Source: Gari tellinella (Eukaryota > Mollusca > Bivalvia > Cardiida > Psammobiidae). Taken from it: a stretch of 64,000 nt of DNA. The stretch spans positions 100,054,794 to 100,118,793 of the forward strand of contig OV277858.1 in NCBI GenBank assembly GCA_922989275.2, in the 5' to 3' direction. Shown here piece after piece: positions 32,493 through 43,769 of the stretch. The notes under the pieces were generated by a model, which made no database searches, was not told the DNA's origin, and was given only the letters and a program-made list of their open reading frames with translations. Numbering within the stretch: the first letter of the stretch is position 1; each line of letters begins with the position of its first letter. The position numbers and the translations under genes are program-made.

Positions 32493-32829
32493 CTTCAAAA
32501 TTACAGTTTAGAAAACTGATGGAAACATCATATTTTCATCATCCTTCTGTCGTTTTAATGATGTCCATTTTCGGAATATGATGTGTGCTAAGCAAGAGGC
32601 GACAAATTTGCTTTATCATGAATTTTCAATTTACAAGTTTTAATGCTTTTCCAAAAACTTGACATGATATAATGACCCAATAATACTGAACCATTATTCA
32701 GAGTCTGTGGCAACACTGACAGTGGAAATACTCATTAAAACCATTAAAATGTTGTCGACTGCGGTGATTTTGTACACAAGCAATCAATGCCATTTTGTAT
32801 GGATAAGACCTATATCTTTTTAACTCATT
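32493..32829 (+). repeat. Left copy of 337-bp direct repeat flanking the LINE
   Basis: CTTCAAAATTACAGTTTAG to TTTTTAACTCATT, repeated at 36345-36681 (constant offset 3852) with no difference noticed. It behaves as a very long target-site duplication. Confidence 0.85.
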
Positions 32830-32830
32830 A

Positions 32831-35485
32831 TTCGATATTATAGGGCTTGTGGAAACATGGAGTAGCATCAAAGGCGAATTTAACGCATTTCTACAGCAGT
32901 ATACACATTTTGATTGTATTAGATGTAAACCTAACAATGCATTTCGAAACAGTGATGGTGTTAGCGTATTTATAAAAAACAAATTAGTTGAATCGGGTTT
33001 TATTAGACAAATATCCCAAGAGTTTTCGAACTGCATTGTTTTGTATATTAAGGCTAGTGAATTTCATTTAATGAAAGACATAATATTATACATTGCCTAT
33101 GTTTCCCCAGAGGGCTCATCCATTTATAGAGGGACTGAAAAGAACGGTATATTATTGTTAGAGGAGAATATTTCTGCCTTAAAAAGCATATATCCAGAAT
33201 GTTATTTGTATATAGCGGGAGACATGAACGCAAGAACTCTTGATTTGCCTGATTTTATTACTGATGATACTTTAGAGCATTTGTACACAGCTACAGTTGA
33301 TTATAATTCAGATACTTTTGAATTGCCTCGTAATAATAGGGATATTAATAGGTACAATATGTTTGGTAAAACACTTGTAGAATTTTGCTGCACCCATAAT
33401 GTACATATATTGAATGGTCGACTGCACAGGGATACGCCGGGTAACTATACATGCATAGCAAATAATGGTCAGAGCGTTGTCGATTACCATGTAGCTTCGA
33501 CAGAATTATTTTCAATAATTTCAGACTTTAATATTGAAGAACGCGATAACTCCGATCATTTTCCGATATATTCCCAATTAACGTTTAGTAAGAGTAACGA
33601 TATGGCTGAGGAAGCTGATGATGAAAACTGTTCTCAGGAATTTGAGTTCATTGAGCAGTATAAATGGAGAGAAAGTGATCGCGAAAATTTTCTTAGCTCA
33701 TTTAAAACAAAGTTAGAATCTTCGTATGATCATATCATTACACTTATCGGAGAAAATATAAACGATGCAGTATATTTATTGCTTGATATGTTTAAACAAT
33801 CCGCCGAAAAAATGAAAGTGTTACCGAAAATGTCGTCTGCTACAAATACACAACCAGTATGGTGGGATATAGAGTGTGATGAAGCGAAACAGTTAAAATA
33901 TGCATTGTTACGACGATTTCGATGGACAAATAACGCATCGGATTTTGAAAGTTATAAAGCAGCTAGGAATAAATTTAAAGCAATTTGTACAAGTAAAAAA
34001 ATAAAATGTCAATACGATCATAGGCAAAATCTCGTAAACGTACGAAACGATCCTAAACAATTTTGGAAGTTGATTAAAAAGCAAAATCAGAATGATAATG
34101 CATTAATTAGCACTAATCGAATACAGGTTAAAGACTGGCATACGTACTTTCATAGTCTTTTGTTTAAAGATAATCAGCCGTCTACCTCAGATATAAATTT
34201 GCAGTCTTTCAATGAGAACGATGAAATGGACATTCTGCTAAATACGCCAATTACAGAAGAGGAAATTAAGAGAAGTATAAATAAACTTAAACCAGGAAAA
34301 GCGCATGGCAGCGACGGAATAGGGGCTCAGTTTTATATACAAACTTGTAACGAAATAATACCTGTGCTTCATACATTATTCAATAAAATATTAGACTCTG
34401 GTGAATTTCCAACCATATGGTGTGAGAGTATTATAGTTCCTATCTTCAAATCCGGTTCTAGAGACGATCCTTCAAATTACAGGGGTATATCATTAATAAA
34501 TATAATGTATAAAATATTTTCAAATATAGTAAACGACAGAATAACAAGATGGGCAGAGGAATTTGAAATAATCGATGAATCACAAGCAGGATTTAGAAAG
34601 GGTTACTCGGTGATAGATAACATGTTTAATTTACAGAGTATGGTACAGAAATACATCTCTAAACCCGGAGGAAGATTTTATGTTTTATATGTAGATTTTC
34701 AGAAAGCCTTTGATTCTCTAGTTCATTTTAAACTGTTTTCCAGTCTTTTAAGTAAGGGTCTAAATGGCAAAATTATGCAGGTACTAATATCTATGTATTC
34801 AAATATCCAGTCACATATTAAAGTCGGAGCTAAGTTCACTAAGTCGTTCAACTGTAATATAGGAGCAAGACAAGGGGACTTGACTTCGCCGATAATCTTC
34901 AGTCTTTTTATAAACGATCTTTGCAACCACCTTAGAGAAAAATGTAATCGTGGCATATTTATTACAAATGATATTCCGAATGTACTTTGTTTACTTTTCG
35001 CGGATGATGTAGCCAACTGTGCAGACACTGCGGGTAATCTACAGTCGCAGCTGAACGCCCTTTCCGAGTTTTGTGATAACACCGGCATGCAAGTTAATAT
35101 TAAGAAAACCGAAATAATTGTATTTAGAAATGGTGGACCACTGAGATCCTACGAAAAATGGTTCTTTAAAGGCAGTCAGATAAACACGACGTCTGTCTAT
35201 AAGTATATGGGTCTGCTCTTCACTCCGAAGCTCGTTTGGACATCTGCTAAATGTAAATTGGCCGCACAAGCTAGAAAAGCAATTTTTTCTATTAAAAACT
35301 ACCAGAAACCATTTGGAAGGTTCATTCTTAAAGATATTTTCAAACTATTTGACTCTATGGTTGTACCCATTCTCACATTTGGTGCCGAAATTTGGGGTTT
35401 TGAATGCGCTGATAGTATAGAACGCATACACGTTCAATTTTGTAAATACGTCCTAGGAGTCAATTCAACTGTAATGATTCGGTAG
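32831..35485 (+). pseudogene. LINE endonuclease-reverse transcriptase
   Basis: One continuous frame of about 885 codons. Endonuclease: LVETWS (metal-binding Glu), IAGDMNARTLD (near residue 130), NSDHFPIYSQL (near 245). RT: KPGKAHGSDGIGAQF (near 490), NYRGISLINIMYKIF, QAGFRKGYSVIDNMF (near 590), LYVDFQKAFDSL (motif A, near 616), GARQGDLTSPIIF (motif B), CLLFADDVANC (motif C, near 717). The element nicks DNA and reverse-transcribes at the target. The 5' end is truncated and there is no natural start. Frame breaks near 35474, where one lost base converts the continuing SVALGEC reading into a TAG stop. Confidence 0.92.
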
Positions 35486-36195
35486 CTCTGGGAGAATGTG
35501 GAAGGTATCCATTATATGTAATATATTATACAAAATGTATAAAATACTGGGGTAAATTACTTCAAATGCCCGCAAATCGTTATCCTAAAAATTGTTATAA
35601 AATGTTGAAATCCTTAGATGGTATTGGCAGATCTACATGGGCCTCTCACATTAAAATACTACTGTTTAAGTATGGTTTTGGCTATGTATGGCTGGCTCAA
35701 GATGTTGGAGACCTAGATGTATTTGTATCAACATTCAAACAGAGAATATCTGATTGTGCATCGCAATCGTGGCATGATGATATTAATTCATCGTCAAGAT
35801 GTGACACATACAGACATTTCAAATCTTTATTAGATCCTGAAAAGTACTTAAACCTTGATATTTCTTTTAAACTGAAACAATCTCTGGCTCGATTCCGTTG
35901 TTCTTCACATAAATTAAACATTGAACTTGGTCGTCACTTTAATATTAATAGAGAGGATCGAGTATGCTTATTTTGTGTCTTAAGTTCTGATATTTTCGTA
36001 GTAGAAAATGAATATCATGTATTCTTTGTTTGCCCTAAATATGATATTGTTAGAGAAACATATTTATACAACTGGTACACAGGGCATTCGGAGCTTTCAG
36101 ACTTTTACCGCTTATTTCAAAACAACAGTCCAGATGTAATTAGAAAATGTGCGCTTTTCATAGCAAAACTTTTTCAAATTATAGACGGCACATGA
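35478..36195 (+). pseudogene. LINE RT C-terminal region after frameshift
   Basis: In this frame the sequence resumes at SVALGECGRYPLYV and continues to 36195. It includes VCLFC ... EYHVFFVCPKY (near 35965-36045), a C-x2-C...H-x4-C knuckle typical of the 3' end of APE-type LINE ORF2. About 150 bp of 3' UTR follow. Confidence 0.82.
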
Positions 36196-36344
36196 TTTTT
36201 CCCTCCATGTAAGCTAACACATGCTTTGTAACTATACTATAGAAAACAACTCAGTTAAGCATAAATGATTGTTAACTATTGTTGTATTTTGGGCCGGAGG
36301 CCTCTATTTACTCAATAAACTATCTTGTATCTTGTATCTTGTAT

Positions 36345-36681
36345 CTTCAAAATTACAGTTTAGAAAACTGATGGAAACATCATATTTTCATCATCCTTCT
36401 GTCGTTTTAATGATGTCCATTTTCGGAATATGATGTGTGCTAAGCAAGAGGCGACAAATTTGCTTTATCATGAATTTTCAATTTACAAGTTTTAATGCTT
36501 TTCCAAAAACTTGACATGATATAATGACCCAATAATACTGAACCATTATTCAGAGTCTGTGGCAACACTGACAGTGGAAATACTCATTAAAACCATTAAA
36601 ATGTTGTCGACTGCGGTGATTTTGTACACAAGCAATCAATGCCATTTTGTATGGATAAGACCTATATCTTTTTAACTCATT
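36345..36681 (+). repeat. Right copy of 337-bp direct repeat
   Basis: Same as 32493-32829. It runs without break into CAGACCTGGTGACG of family L, showing this is the original junction and the left copy the one split from it. Confidence 0.85.
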
Positions 36682-36920
36682 CAGACCTGGTGACGCCTTT
36701 AGTCGTCTTTTGCAAATCAAATTTACCCAGATAAGACAGCTCCTCAGAGCTGGCAAATCAGGGTAGACTTAATTTGTGTAAGTGTTACCCAATAACAAAC
36801 ATGTTTCTTATAGCCAAAAAAAATCTAATGCAAATCACATTGATATTTTTGACATTTTAGCTAATAATTATTTATGAGGTATCAGATTTTTCTATGAATA
36901 TCCAGGGATAAATGAGTTAA
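36672..36920. mobile_element. Family L element (TTAA-flanked)
   Basis: TTAACTCATTCAGACCTGG at the left, GATAAATGAGTTAA at the right. An internal imperfect hairpin, TACCCAGATAAGACAGC...GGCAAATCAGGGTAGAC, resembles core I in layout. Other copies: 30918 and 39042 (split). Confidence 0.7.
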
Positions 36921-38489
36921 ATTAACAAAAAAGGATTTGTTTTATAAAGTTTAACGGTGTTTCTCTGTGATCATATTTTATAGAATGCCCATGTATATGT
37001 ACAGAAGGGCAGACTATAAGACTATTGAATAATTACAAAGTCAGTTATTTGCACTAGGTGGATTCTGGAAAACAATCTCAACAAGGGGATACGGCTCATT
37101 CCTGCACTACTGTTTAATACCGTTGATGCAATTAACGAACTTTTCGAAAGTTGATGGCAAGTCTTTCATAAGTACTGAATACATATGAATATGCAGTACG
37201 TATAAAGTACTTGCGTTCGACAAACGACTCGTCTTCAGGAATCTATACACCTAGTTACTATATAGTAAGTTTTCGAGTAAACATCTTTTTAATTTAATCA
37301 ACATATGTTTCAAATATTAAAAATACTTATAGTTTTGTCATTATTATTTGTGGTCTGCAAATGAAGACAAAATGTTGTTTATTTGTTTGTTTATTGAAGT
37401 ATTATTGGTGTACTAATTATCACAGAATTGTTGAAAGATTCATAAAAAAATATTGGTAAACACAAAAGCGATAAACGATATAAATCACAATTTGAATCAA
37501 TATATAAATCACAGTATAATCACATAATAAACAGTAACAAAACAGTGAACACCTCGACTCAGTAATCTCTAAAAATAATGCTCTAACTGCACTGATTTTG
37601 GTAAAGTAATCATAGAAAGAACGAAAATGCTTACCTATACAAACGGAACACTTAAGACAAACATGTTTAATGAATGTACAATGTACATGTATATACTTTG
37701 AACCTAATACATAACAGCAGACTTTTTGCGCGTTCTGTGCAAAAAGTCAAACTCGTTATCTCAAAGAAATTGCCATTAGTGAGACAGATCATTACATCTT
37801 ATGCTTCGAGTTATAACTATGCATAACAATGCATAACAAATTTGCATTAATTTTTTCCAATAATATTTGACCGGTCTTTCTCAAACTTACAGCAATATTT
37901 GACTCAAAAGGCTATTGCTCGCTCTAAAATATTTAATTTGAATTGTCTTTAAGGCAACAAATTCCCATATACCTCCATTGTTAAGTTTTACCAGGTTTGA
38001 CGTTGCTGATGGTGGTTAGAATAACAATGGATATATATTTTATAATTGGAATCGTATTCTAACGAAATTTAAAAACTAGTATCAGACATTGCTATATAAA
38101 CATTGTTGTTTATTTGAGTTTTATCGGACAAATATTTTTGAAAATAACCCCAAATTTGTCAGTTTGAATAGTTTTATCATTTAAATGATCATGCTGGTGT
38201 CAATGCAAAAAACAAACTATTACTTTTTGAAACTCAAAAATAGATGTGTTAAAATGCAGTTTGATGGTTAACCAATTTAGCCCGGGTAACGTGTTGATAC
38301 AAATTTGCAAATAAATTATACCCTGTTCATTAAGCTCCCACAGGAGCTATCTGGACCAGGGTATACTTTTTTTGCCTATGGGTGACTCAAGAATTCAATA
38401 TTGTTCTTGTGTTAACACAGAAAATATGCAAGTAAAATAATTTATTTTGACCATTTATCTATTTTTTAAATAAAGATGAATTTTTAGAG
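36921..38489. other. Intergenic; short hairpins only
   Basis: No gene was recognised. 37720-37749 is a hairpin (GACTTTTTGC...GCAAAAAGTC). 38305-38372 has ATACCCTGTTCATTAAGCTCC / GGAGCTATCTGGACCAGGGTAT, a core I-like stem with different arms. Confidence 0.45.
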
Positions 38490-39036
38490 CTTAAAGCGAC
38501 TCGCAACCAGATGGTGCATTAAAAATAGTAATTTGTAAATATGTGTCAAACGCTTATATAAATGGTAAAGAATTAGTTTAGGATAAGAAATTCTGTTTAA
38601 AAAAATGTATTTCAATAAAAAAAAATATTGGTCTCTGGTGGGATTCGAACCCGGGGCCCGGCATTGGCGGACAGAAGGCAAAATAGGGGAAACGGCTTAG
38701 ACCAATGGACCACGGAACTATCCGTTTATCTCGGATCGATTTAACGTATTTCAATGTGTAGCGGTCGAAAGTGCATACAACTTCGTAATTCGGCTCGTGT
38801 TTATGTCTGAGCCCGTGTAGAGAAGCAACAACAACAACTATACCGTCTACTAGTCGGTATAGAAAAACGATGGAAAATATCTAAAAATCTAAGATTCGGT
38901 GACGGTTCTTGAGACTTTTTTTGGACTGATCATATTTTTTTAATGTCAGAAGCCAAATAATGCCACAAATTTGCTTTTATTTGAGTATTTTATTTTATTT
39001 TGACAAGTACACCATCCGGTTGCGAGTCCCTTTAAG
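38490..39036. mobile_element. TTAA-flanked TIR element carrying a tRNA-like sequence
   Basis: TTAAAGCGACTCGCAACC at 38491 matches the complement of GGTTGCGAGTCCCTTTAA at 39018-39035, extended by AGATGGTG/CACCATCC. Both ends carry TTAA. The interior holds a tRNA-like unit on - (38633-38716). Confidence 0.72.
38633..38716 (-). repeat. tRNA-derived sequence with A and B boxes
   Basis: On - it reads CCGTGGTCCATTGGTCTAAG (A box TGGTCCATTGG) and GGGTTCGAATCCCACCAG (B box). The ends do not pair as an acceptor stem and the spacing is that of a tRNA with a long variable arm, so it is more likely a SINE head than a working tRNA. Confidence 0.6.
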
Positions 39037-39041
39037 TCATT

Positions 39042-39625
39042 CATACATGATGACGTCTTCATTCCTCTTTTTCAAATAAATTTACACTGATCAGACAACT
39101 TCTGCAAAGGATGTCTGAGCATGGTGATACAGCGCTCCCTCTCTACAACGACACTCAATGGGAGACTATTTTGTGTGTTTTTCGGAGGGAGTCGTTACAG
39201 GGAGGGGACTTGGCTTATATTTGCAAACAGCTTGAATCCAGATAAGACGCCGCGTAACGCGGTGTCTGATCTGGATTCAATCTGCTTGTCACTCATCATT
39301 AAGCCTTTTCTGTGAAAACTTCCATTGTGTAACTTTGAGAAAAACAGCAGACGACAATTTTAAGCAGACGCTATTACAGCAATTAAAGCGTAAAACATAA
39401 TTGTCACGTTTAGGGAACTTTGGAATATGTCGTTGTAAGGAGGGAATCGTTGTAGTGAGGGTCGTTGTAGAGAGGGAACACTGTACTTATTTGTCTTGAA
39501 TTGCCCAAAGAATAAACATTTTCATTGTGCCGACATAAAAAGTATGCACTTTTGCATGAATAATTTTGACAACCTAGCTAATAATAATTTATATCTATGA
39601 GGTATCATCATTTTAAGGAATAATC
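39042..39625. mobile_element. Family L element split by family C insertion
   Basis: CATTCATACATGATGACGTC and TTTACACTGATCAGACAAC...GGATGTCTGAGCATGG lie left of the family C element. Right of it, AGCTAATAATAATTTAT and ATGAGGTATCA match the distal half of the L copies at 31100 and 36860. Confidence 0.6.
39128..39485. mobile_element. Family C MITE, full length
   Basis: TACAGCGCTCCCTCTCTAC...GAGGGAACACTGTA with TA duplication; core I at 39223-39290 (GCCGCGTAACGCGGTGTC). Confidence 0.85.
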
Positions 39626-39743
39626 AGATCTGTATGATATAATGCTAACACAGCTTAATAATTTTACATAAAGGTAAAGTTTGTTAAAATTCAATTGGTT
39701 TAACTGTACATCTAAATTTGATCATGCATGGGGTATACAGGTA

Positions 39744-39812
39744 GTAGACTGGTCCCACATTCCATCCTTAGAGTCTGTCCGACTGTATGGGTGGGACGCG
39801 GGACCAGTCTAT
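39744..39812. repeat. Small inverted repeat
   Basis: TAGACTGGTCCCAC and GGGACCAGTCTA with a second inner pair (TCCCAC/GTGGGAC). Confidence 0.55.
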
Positions 39813-40040
39813 GAGGATAGTGGCAGTGTGTGTTGTTTTAGAAGCATTTGAAATGCTTTAATTGTGCAAGTAAAATGCGCATCTGTACACTGTATATAAT
39901 TCGCAGAGGTAAAATCACACCGAGTTCCTAGTTAGACCTATTATCTATAAAAATGGAGTTTAGAAAAAAAAATGCCATGTAAAAAGGAAATACATGTATA
40001 ACTGCGTCTTGAATGAAAATGGCTTGTTTTGTTTTTGATA

Positions 40041-40269
40041 TGCAGTCTACTCTCGATATATCGAAATCGGATATCTCGAGTTCTTCGGAAATCTCGATTG
40101 TTTCATCTTAACAAAATGCACACTTTCCTAAAGGCACAGCCCGTATCCTTGATGGGATACATATTTTTATAAGCCCAAATTACCCGAAGTACAAATACCT
40201 TTGCACTTCGGGCTATTCGAACTTGTAAAACTTGTCCCAACAACCTCAGGATATAGAGAGTTGACTGTA
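40041..40269. mobile_element. MITE-like element, CAGTC-ACTCTC ends
   Basis: GCAGTCTACTCTCGATATAT at the left and GATATAGAGAGTTGACTGTA at the right; subterminal ATCTCGAG-type motifs resemble family D. Inner GTACAAATACCTTTGCACTTCGGGC hairpin near 40192. Confidence 0.6.
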
Positions 40270-40599
40270 GTTACATGCGTATCGTACAAATACAACTTGA
40301 CATTCTTTTCATAGTAAAGAGTTATACAACTGTTATGAGTGCGTTCATGATTTTTTTAACACTGTCAACAAAACTACTTACCCCCAATGCCAACACCCTT
40401 TTACCCCAAACTTGTTTTATGTAAAAAAGTGGAAAAATAGCAAGTAAACAGTTGTTTTAAATGTATTTCTTTATGAGGATCGCATAACATCGTTTCGATG
40501 GTTCAACACAATACCATGCACAACTCCTATTGGAGTTAATCGTAGTATTGTGCTGAGCAGTCAATTTCTCTGTATAGTATCCTAATATCACTTGCCTGA

Positions 40600-40858
40600 C
40601 ACACAGGTACCAGACGCACGCTTTGTCCCAATATGACACCTCAAATGACAATTAAAGGGTATAAAACCATGAAAACGTCCTTTTCTATTGCCGAACTCCA
40701 TATTCTGACCAAAAGCTCATTTAAAAAAAAAAAGAAATAGTGAGCTTTTGGTCAGAATATGATATTTGGCAATAGAAAAGGACGTTTTCATGGTTTTATG
40801 CCCTTTATTTGTGTTTTGAGGTGTCATATTGGGGCAACGCATGCGTCTGGCACCTGTG
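40600..40858. repeat. Long inverted repeat, arms about 115 bp
   Basis: The left arm 40600-40717 (ending CTGACCAAAAGCTCA) and right arm (starting TGAGCTTTTGGTCAG at 40740) are complementary with about one mismatch in ten, around an A-rich loop. No ORF or TSD was recognised. Confidence 0.8.
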
Positions 40859-41573
40859 GCCTGACATATATGCATATATATCAACTTTATTCTAAACAAA
40901 ACAGTTCCCACCAACCAACCAAATCTTCGCTACCTTTTTATCGGAAACATGATACTATCTTCGGGTTAATACATAGCTTATATACGCATGTACGAGTATC
41001 TGTGTACATGATGATGCGAAAGTGAGGAAGCGAATTTCAATGAGGAATTGCAATCGATGCACATTTTCCAAAAAGTTTTATGTGTCTGTTACTACATAAC
41101 ACGGAAGTAGCAAGAGTATATAAATAGTTTCTTGATGAGGTACAAATGACAAGGAAATAGCTAACCATGATACATGAAGGAAAAAATCATTGAAGACCTG
41201 GTGGCTGAACTACATAAGTGTGCATACATTGCGACTCTTGATTGACTTTTGCTTACCTACTACATGCGTTAAACTTTCAAAATTAATCTGTTTACAAAAA
41301 ATACACAGTTCGCAAAAATTTACCAACAAACAAAACCAAAAAAAACCAACAACTGTTGTCTCAACTACGGTAGATCTACTGAACTATATCAAGTATTGAA
41401 CCAGTTCGAATGGAACAGAAATCATCGTCTCAAAACTTCTAATGTCACTTTTAAAATTTTGATCCCGTGAGATTCAGATTTACTCTGCAGACTTCGACTA
41501 TTAGCATTTATGTGATCACTTGCAAGTCCTAATGTAATCAAAATAGAAAAAAACTAGAGCTACCACTAAAGGT

Positions 41574-42217
41574 GATTGATACCCCCACTCCAAACTGACC
41601 TGTCACAAACAGCACAATGACATGTAGAAAGAATACTAAGGAACTAAATTTCAAGTTGAAAAAGGGCATGATTCTGTCAAATTGTATGCAAGAGTTGTCA
41701 CACTTGAAGAAAAGTCTCACAATACAGCACTACTAATGTGTACCACGTTTGAAGACAATATCCTGAACAGTTTTCAAGAAATGGCATGTTCCAAGAACAT
41801 GGAACAAAATTTCAAGTTGAAAAGGGGCATTATTCTGTCATTTGTTGGCAAGAGTTATGTAACTTCAAGTAGAGTCTGCAAACATCACACTTATAATGTG
41901 TACCAAGTTTGAAGACAATGGCATAAATAGTTTTCAAGAAAATGACATGTCCAAAGAATAAATGCATATTAAGGAACAAACTTTCAAGTTATAAAGGGGC
42001 ATAATTATGTCAAATTGTGTGCAAGAGTTATGAAACCTGTTAATGAGTGTCCCCAAATAACATTGATAATGTATACCAAGTTTGAAGATGGTATCATAAA
42101 CAGTTTTCAAGAAAAAGGCAAATGTCCCGGAAAAAACGCGACGGACGGACCGATTGACTGACTGACGGACAGACAAGGCGTTCCTATATAGCCACCACTA
42201 GTAGCACTGGGGGTATA
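41574..42217. mobile_element. Repeat element with three 165-bp internal units
   Basis: Short inverted ends TGATACCCCCAC / CTGGGGGTATAA. The unit containing TTTCAAGTTGAAAAGGGGC starts near 41646, 41809 and 41978 and each continues through GCAAGAGTTATG and ACCAAGTTTGAAGAC. A GACGGACGGAC-type microsatellite precedes the right end. This layout is familiar from molluscan dispersed repeats. Confidence 0.68.
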
Positions 42218-42383
42218 ACGACCATAAAATGAGTTCGGTACATCTACCTTAGGTGTCACATGCTCAAACAAGTATTTTTAATACGCCTTTCTTCCTAACA
42301 CATATGCTGCTGATACTTTGTCAATACTAATTTTCCTGGGTAAAAAAACAATGCTTGAGCAAAATTTCGCATGGAACATCCAG

Positions 42384-42657
42384 CTAATGCATCTTACACA
42401 ATCGCCTGTGCTTAGCTAAGCCAGACGAGTACCGGTAACATTTGCCGCACTCACATCTGTGCTTCTTCTCTCCAGTATGTGAATCCATGTGGTCCTTCAA
42501 TTTAGTTATGTCTGCGTAGGCTTGCCCACAGTGATCACACTTGCAATGTCGTTCCATGTGTGTCTGTTTCTTGTGTTTTTCCAACTCGAACTTCGTCCCG
42601 AACTTCGTCTGGCATTCTGGGCATTTTTCTCTCTTAGCGGCGCTGTGTTTGTTGCAT
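42384..42657 (-). CDS. C2H2 zinc-finger protein, last exon
   Basis: On - the exon begins after acceptor TGCATTACAG and ends at TAG 42386-42384. It encodes three fingers: CPECQTKFGTKFELEKHKKQ (H-x4-H type), CDHCGQAYADITKLKDHMDSH and CECGKCYRYSSGLAKHRRLC. The TGEKKHRC linker between fingers two and three is the canonical TGEKP-like linker. Likely a nuclear DNA- or RNA-binding protein. The exon joins in phase to the exon at 43609-43751: the upstream exon supplies AG and this exon supplies A, giving HRCNKH. The short protein may be a partial gene. Confidence 0.85.
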
Positions 42658-42719
42658 CTGTAATGCATAAATCATTCAGGTTGACAAATGGCCTTTAAAA
42701 GTCCACTAGATTTTAACAT

Positions 42720-43608
42720 CTGAGGTTCAAAATCAGACGAAGAAAACTCCGACGTCTGACCTGGGCCTGAGTATTTTATTTTTTTTTAAATTTAGACTTT
42801 TTGTTTTTATTCAATCCGATTAAGAAAGATTGAAAAAGTTGCATACGACGTGTAGTCTGTCAGGCATCAAAGCTGATCATAGCGTCTTGCTCGATATACA
42901 TGTTTATCTAACTAAAGGGGACTACAGAGATTGCCACACGCAAGGTTCTCGTTAATGGCAGCGTCTTTCGACACCATGCATCTACATGGTTTACACGTAT
43001 ATTTGAAACACGTAACAGTTTCATTCACTACGATATCGCATAGACTACCCCTGCATTTTATCAACACATATAAACTATTTTGCTTAACCAATGTACAGTT
43101 TGGCACGCGTGTAACCCTGAATATTCTTTTAGTTTTGAGTCCTGCATATGCAAATAAGTAGATATATATCCTGAGTATACAGCTCCTGTGAACCAACAGG
43201 TGTTACAGAATTTTAATTTCATATCATATATCATTCTCTTAGATTGAGTTTTACTTAAAAATGCCTTTAAACTAAGCTCATAAGATAGTCACAATAAATT
43301 AATTATGTTCTTATAAAGCACTATATGACTAGAAATAATACATTTATAGTGTAAAGCAAAGTATTGACGGGTACGACACGTATGTGCGTATAGGTCAAGA
43401 AAGCTATGAGTGTGTACAGAAATATTAATTTTCTACAAGAAACCTTCAGTTAATAATAAATACTTGTTGATAAATGTGTTAATTTTATTAAGACATGATA
43501 ATTTCGCATACGAACTACACTGGCATAGTGATAATAATATTATGAGGAACATGTTGAACATGAATTATACTTGCTTTTACAATCAATTTGCAGAGATTGA
43601 CAACTCAC
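42720..43608. other. Intron of the zinc-finger gene
   Basis: Between donor CACAG|GTGAGT at 43608-43603 and acceptor near 42658 on -. A weak core I-like trace lies near 42730-42765. The rest shows no repeat. Confidence 0.6.
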
Positions 43609-43751
43609 CTGTGGCTTTGCAGGTGGGTGATGCTGTAAAAATTCTTTCCACAACATCTGTAGGGCGCCTTGTTGATATGCTGGCGCTCATGAATGCTAAG
43701 ACCAGCCCTGCTTTTGTACATTTTGCCACAAGTTGTGCAGACGTGCTCCAT
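43609..43751 (-). CDS. C2H2 zinc-finger protein, upstream exon
   Basis: On -, ATG at 43751 opens MEHVCTTCGKMYKSRAG..., a standard finger (C-x2-C-x12-H-x3-H). It is followed by YRCCGKNFYSITHLQSH, an unusual finger with adjacent cysteines completed by the next exon. The exon ends at a strong donor (CAG|GTGAGT). Upstream reads TTTATAG|ATAGACGAC in frame, so this could be an internal exon starting at about 43760 with the true N-terminus further up; ATG 43751 is the default start. Confidence 0.8.
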
Positions 43752-43769
43752 GTCGTCTATCTATAAACA

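Larger units (their letters stand above)
32830..36344 (+). mobile_element. 5'-truncated LINE with 337-bp flanking duplication
   Basis: Starts directly inside the endonuclease frame (FDIIGLVETW at 32831-32860), so roughly the first 40 residues and any ORF1 are absent. It runs through endonuclease, RT and a C-terminal CCHC knuckle, then a 3' UTR with AATAAACTAT and a TCTTGTA heptamer tail (about 36318-36344). The flanking repeats are 32493-32829 and 36345-36681. The target was the first bases of a family L element (36672-36920), because the repeat ends TTAACTCATT. The near-intact frame and identical flanks suggest a recent insertion. Confidence 0.9.

Noticed and set aside
43410..43766. 118-codon ORF on +
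   Set aside because: Covers the complement of the zinc-finger exon, which has cysteines, histidines and a donor site on -.
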